From assembly GCA_018650645.1 (NCBI GenBank), contig JABIFP010000018.1, positions 1 to 38,329 on the forward strand: a DNA stretch of 38,329 nucleotides, written 5' to 3'. This stretch comes from Candidatus Magasanikiibacteriota bacterium (GTDB lineage Bacteria > Patescibacteriota > Patescibacteriia > Magasanikbacterales > UBA922). Of the stretch, positions 36,912-38,329 are shown in pieces. A model generated the notes under the pieces. That model had not been told where the DNA came from, made no database searches, and was given only the letters and a program-made list of their open reading frames with translations. The first letter of the stretch is position 1. The number at the start of each line of letters is the position of its first letter. The position numbers and the translations under genes are program-made.

Positions 36912-36999
36912 GGTTCCCCTCCTCCCTTGAAGATGATTTGCCCGGATTATACAAGAAAATATTACCCATTGCAATATTGATATCCTGGATAAATAGCGC

Positions 37000-37005
37000 T
37001 ATACT
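37000..37005 (+). promoter_or_regulatory. TATACT -10 element with 9-nt spacer to ATG 37015
   Basis: TATACT-GGTGTGACT-ATG. Confidence 0.55.
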
Positions 37006-37014
37006 GGTGTGACT

Positions 37015-38235
37015 ATGAAAAAAATCCTCTTTATTTTACTTCTCATCGGCGCTGCCGTATTTTATTTTAGTTCAGTAAATTCTTTGGATACGGAAATTGT
37101 TCAAGTAGATCAGCCTGATACGGCACCTGAACAACAAAAGGATCCAATCGATCCAGCTATTGCTTTGGAGCAGTCACTAAAGACCTACACCATTGAAGAA
37201 GGAGACACCTTTGCCACTGCAGTAGAAACCTTTGGTATTGGGTATGGTGACATGTTAAATATTGTCAGCAGCTCGCAATATATTTACGATTTTACCTCAG
37301 TTCGGCTCGGTAGAGATCTCAGATATAGAAAGAAAGGCGAAGATGTGACACATCTTGAATATGATATAGATAATGACGACAAGATTGTGGTAAAAAAAAC
37401 AGCAGCAGGATACACAGCAAAAAAAGAGCCTATTCCATATACATATAAAGAGGCGTATGGAGAGGGAACCATTCTGGCCTCACTATTTGTAGACGGAAAT
37501 AAAGCGGGCCTTTCTGATGCACTTATTTTAGACATGGCAGAAATATTAGGATGGAGTATTGATTTTGCAACCGCAGTGCAAGAGGGTGATTCATTTAAAG
37601 TGGCATATAAAAAACGATTTAGAAATGGAGAAGAAGCGTCTCATGGAGAAGTGTATGCATTGGCATTTACCAATATGAGCAAGACACATACGGCAACACT
37701 TTTCCCCGACACAGAAGGGAACAGAAGATATTATGACCCTGATGGAAACTCTATGGTGCGCCAATTTCTAAAAGCACCATTACGGTATAGCAGAATTACC
37801 TCTGGATTTGCATACGGAAGATTCCATCCGGTGATTGGAAAGAACGTACCGCATTTAGCAATCGATTATGCCGCGCCGCGCGGTACTCCTATTTTGGCAA
37901 CTGCTGACGGAAGTGTCACCATGTCGAGGTACAATGGTGGTTTTGGAAATTTTATTGATATTAAACATAATGGTATTTACGCCACGCAGTACGCGCATTT
38001 ATCTGCGTATGCAAAAGGTATCAGGCCAGGCGTGCGCGTTGCACAAGGCGATGTGATTGGGTACGTTGGATCAACCGGATGGTCAACAGGACCACATTTA
38101 CATTATCAAATTAAAAAATACGGGCAGCTGGTAAACCCGCTTACTATTGAGTTGCCAGCCGGGGACCCTGTGACGGAAGAAGAGAGAAGTGAATTTGAAA
38201 GATTGAAGCAAGACTATACAAAGAAACTAAAATAA
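37015..38235 (+). CDS. M23-family peptidoglycan endopeptidase with LysM/OapA-like N-terminal region
   Basis: N-terminal TM; YTIEEGDTFATAVETFGIGYGDMLNIV; ITSGFAYGRFHPVIGKNVPHLAIDYAAPRGTPILATADGSV; GYVGSTGWSTGPHLHYQI. Confidence 0.94.
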   Translation: MKKILFILLLIGAAVFYFSSVNSLDTEIVQVDQPDTAPEQQKDPIDPAIALEQSLKTYTIEEGDTFATAVETFGIGYGDMLNIVSSSQYIYDFTSVRLGRDLRYRKKGEDVTHLEYDIDNDDKIVVKKTAAGYTAKKEPIPYTYKEAYGEGTILASLFVDGNKAGLSDALILDMAEILGWSIDFATAVQEGDSFKVAYKKRFRNGEEASHGEVYALAFTNMSKTHTATLFPDTEGNRRYYDPDGNSMVRQFLKAPLRYSRITSGFAYGRFHPVIGKNVPHLAIDYAAPRGTPILATADGSVTMSRYNGGFGNFIDIKHNGIYATQYAHLSAYAKGIRPGVRVAQGDVIGYVGSTGWSTGPHLHYQIKKYGQLVNPLTIELPAGDPVTEEERSEFERLKQDYTKKLK

Positions 38236-38311
38236 GGGACAACTTTTAAGATTGTTGGCACATTGACAAATGCGTCATTTTTTGGCAAGCTGCGCGCAGG
38301 GAGGAATATAT

Positions 38312-38329
38312 ATGCAAGACGGAGGAAAA
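38312..38329 (+). CDS. Start of a downstream CDS, truncated by the window end
   Basis: GGGAGGAATATAT-ATG CAA GAC GGA GGA AAA (MQDGGK...). Confidence 0.5.

Noticed and set aside
36657-36930. Plus-strand 60- and 84-aa ORFs in the GC-rich island
   Set aside because: No SD, and they overlap the better-supported minus-strand ORF.
36142-36969. 275-aa minus-strand ORF across the methyltransferase and the GC-rich island
   Set aside because: Runs antisense through a clear SpoU methyltransferase and a terminator; the 36594-36911 frame has the good SD instead.
38240-38275. Terminator after the M23 peptidase
   Set aside because: Only a weak A/T stem (AAATG-CGT-CATTT) before a T run; too weak to call.
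1-38329. UGA recoding as in SR1/Gracilibacteria
   Set aside because: No in-frame TGA within any confident gene, including Gly-rich ones.
1-38329. tRNA, rRNA, CRISPR arrays, transposases or phage genes
   Set aside because: None recognised by reading; small RNAs could be missed without covariance searches.

Overview
The window looks like a chromosomal segment from a Candidate Phyla Radiation (Patescibacteria)-like bacterium. That placement is inferred from gene style, low GC, surface-protein architecture and operon structure; no taxonomic marker is present. From left to right it holds: (1) a 5'-truncated giant LamG/glycine-rich/FN3 surface protein; (2) an orphan PAS histidine kinase; (3) a class-2-like dihydroorotate dehydrogenase carrying a class-1-type Cys motif; (4) a PAS domain fused to an ECF-type sigma factor; (5) a second, ~3030-aa LamG/FN3 surface protein ending in a peptidoglycan-binding domain; (6) an anaerobic class III RNR locus in which the glycyl-radical tail is a separate small ORF, followed by an NrdG-like activase; (7) a type IV pilus operon (pilB with an in-frame stop near its 3' end, pilC, four prepilin-like genes); (8) a minus-strand ung-xth repair pair; (9) a ZIP transporter and a YibE/F protein; (10) a major-type pilin; (11) a MacAB-like exporter with two permeases; (12) a SpoU/TrmH methyltransferase; (13) a GC-rich island with a small Cys-rich minus-strand ORF; (14) an M23 peptidase. 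The best leads are the PAS-HK / PAS-ECF pair between paralogous giant surface proteins, the split NrdD with a switch-like leader, the interrupted PilB, the TATACT-N9-ATG near-leaderless promoters with uniform TA(A/G)-T-ATG gene junctions, the absence of TGA stops, and the GC-rich island.
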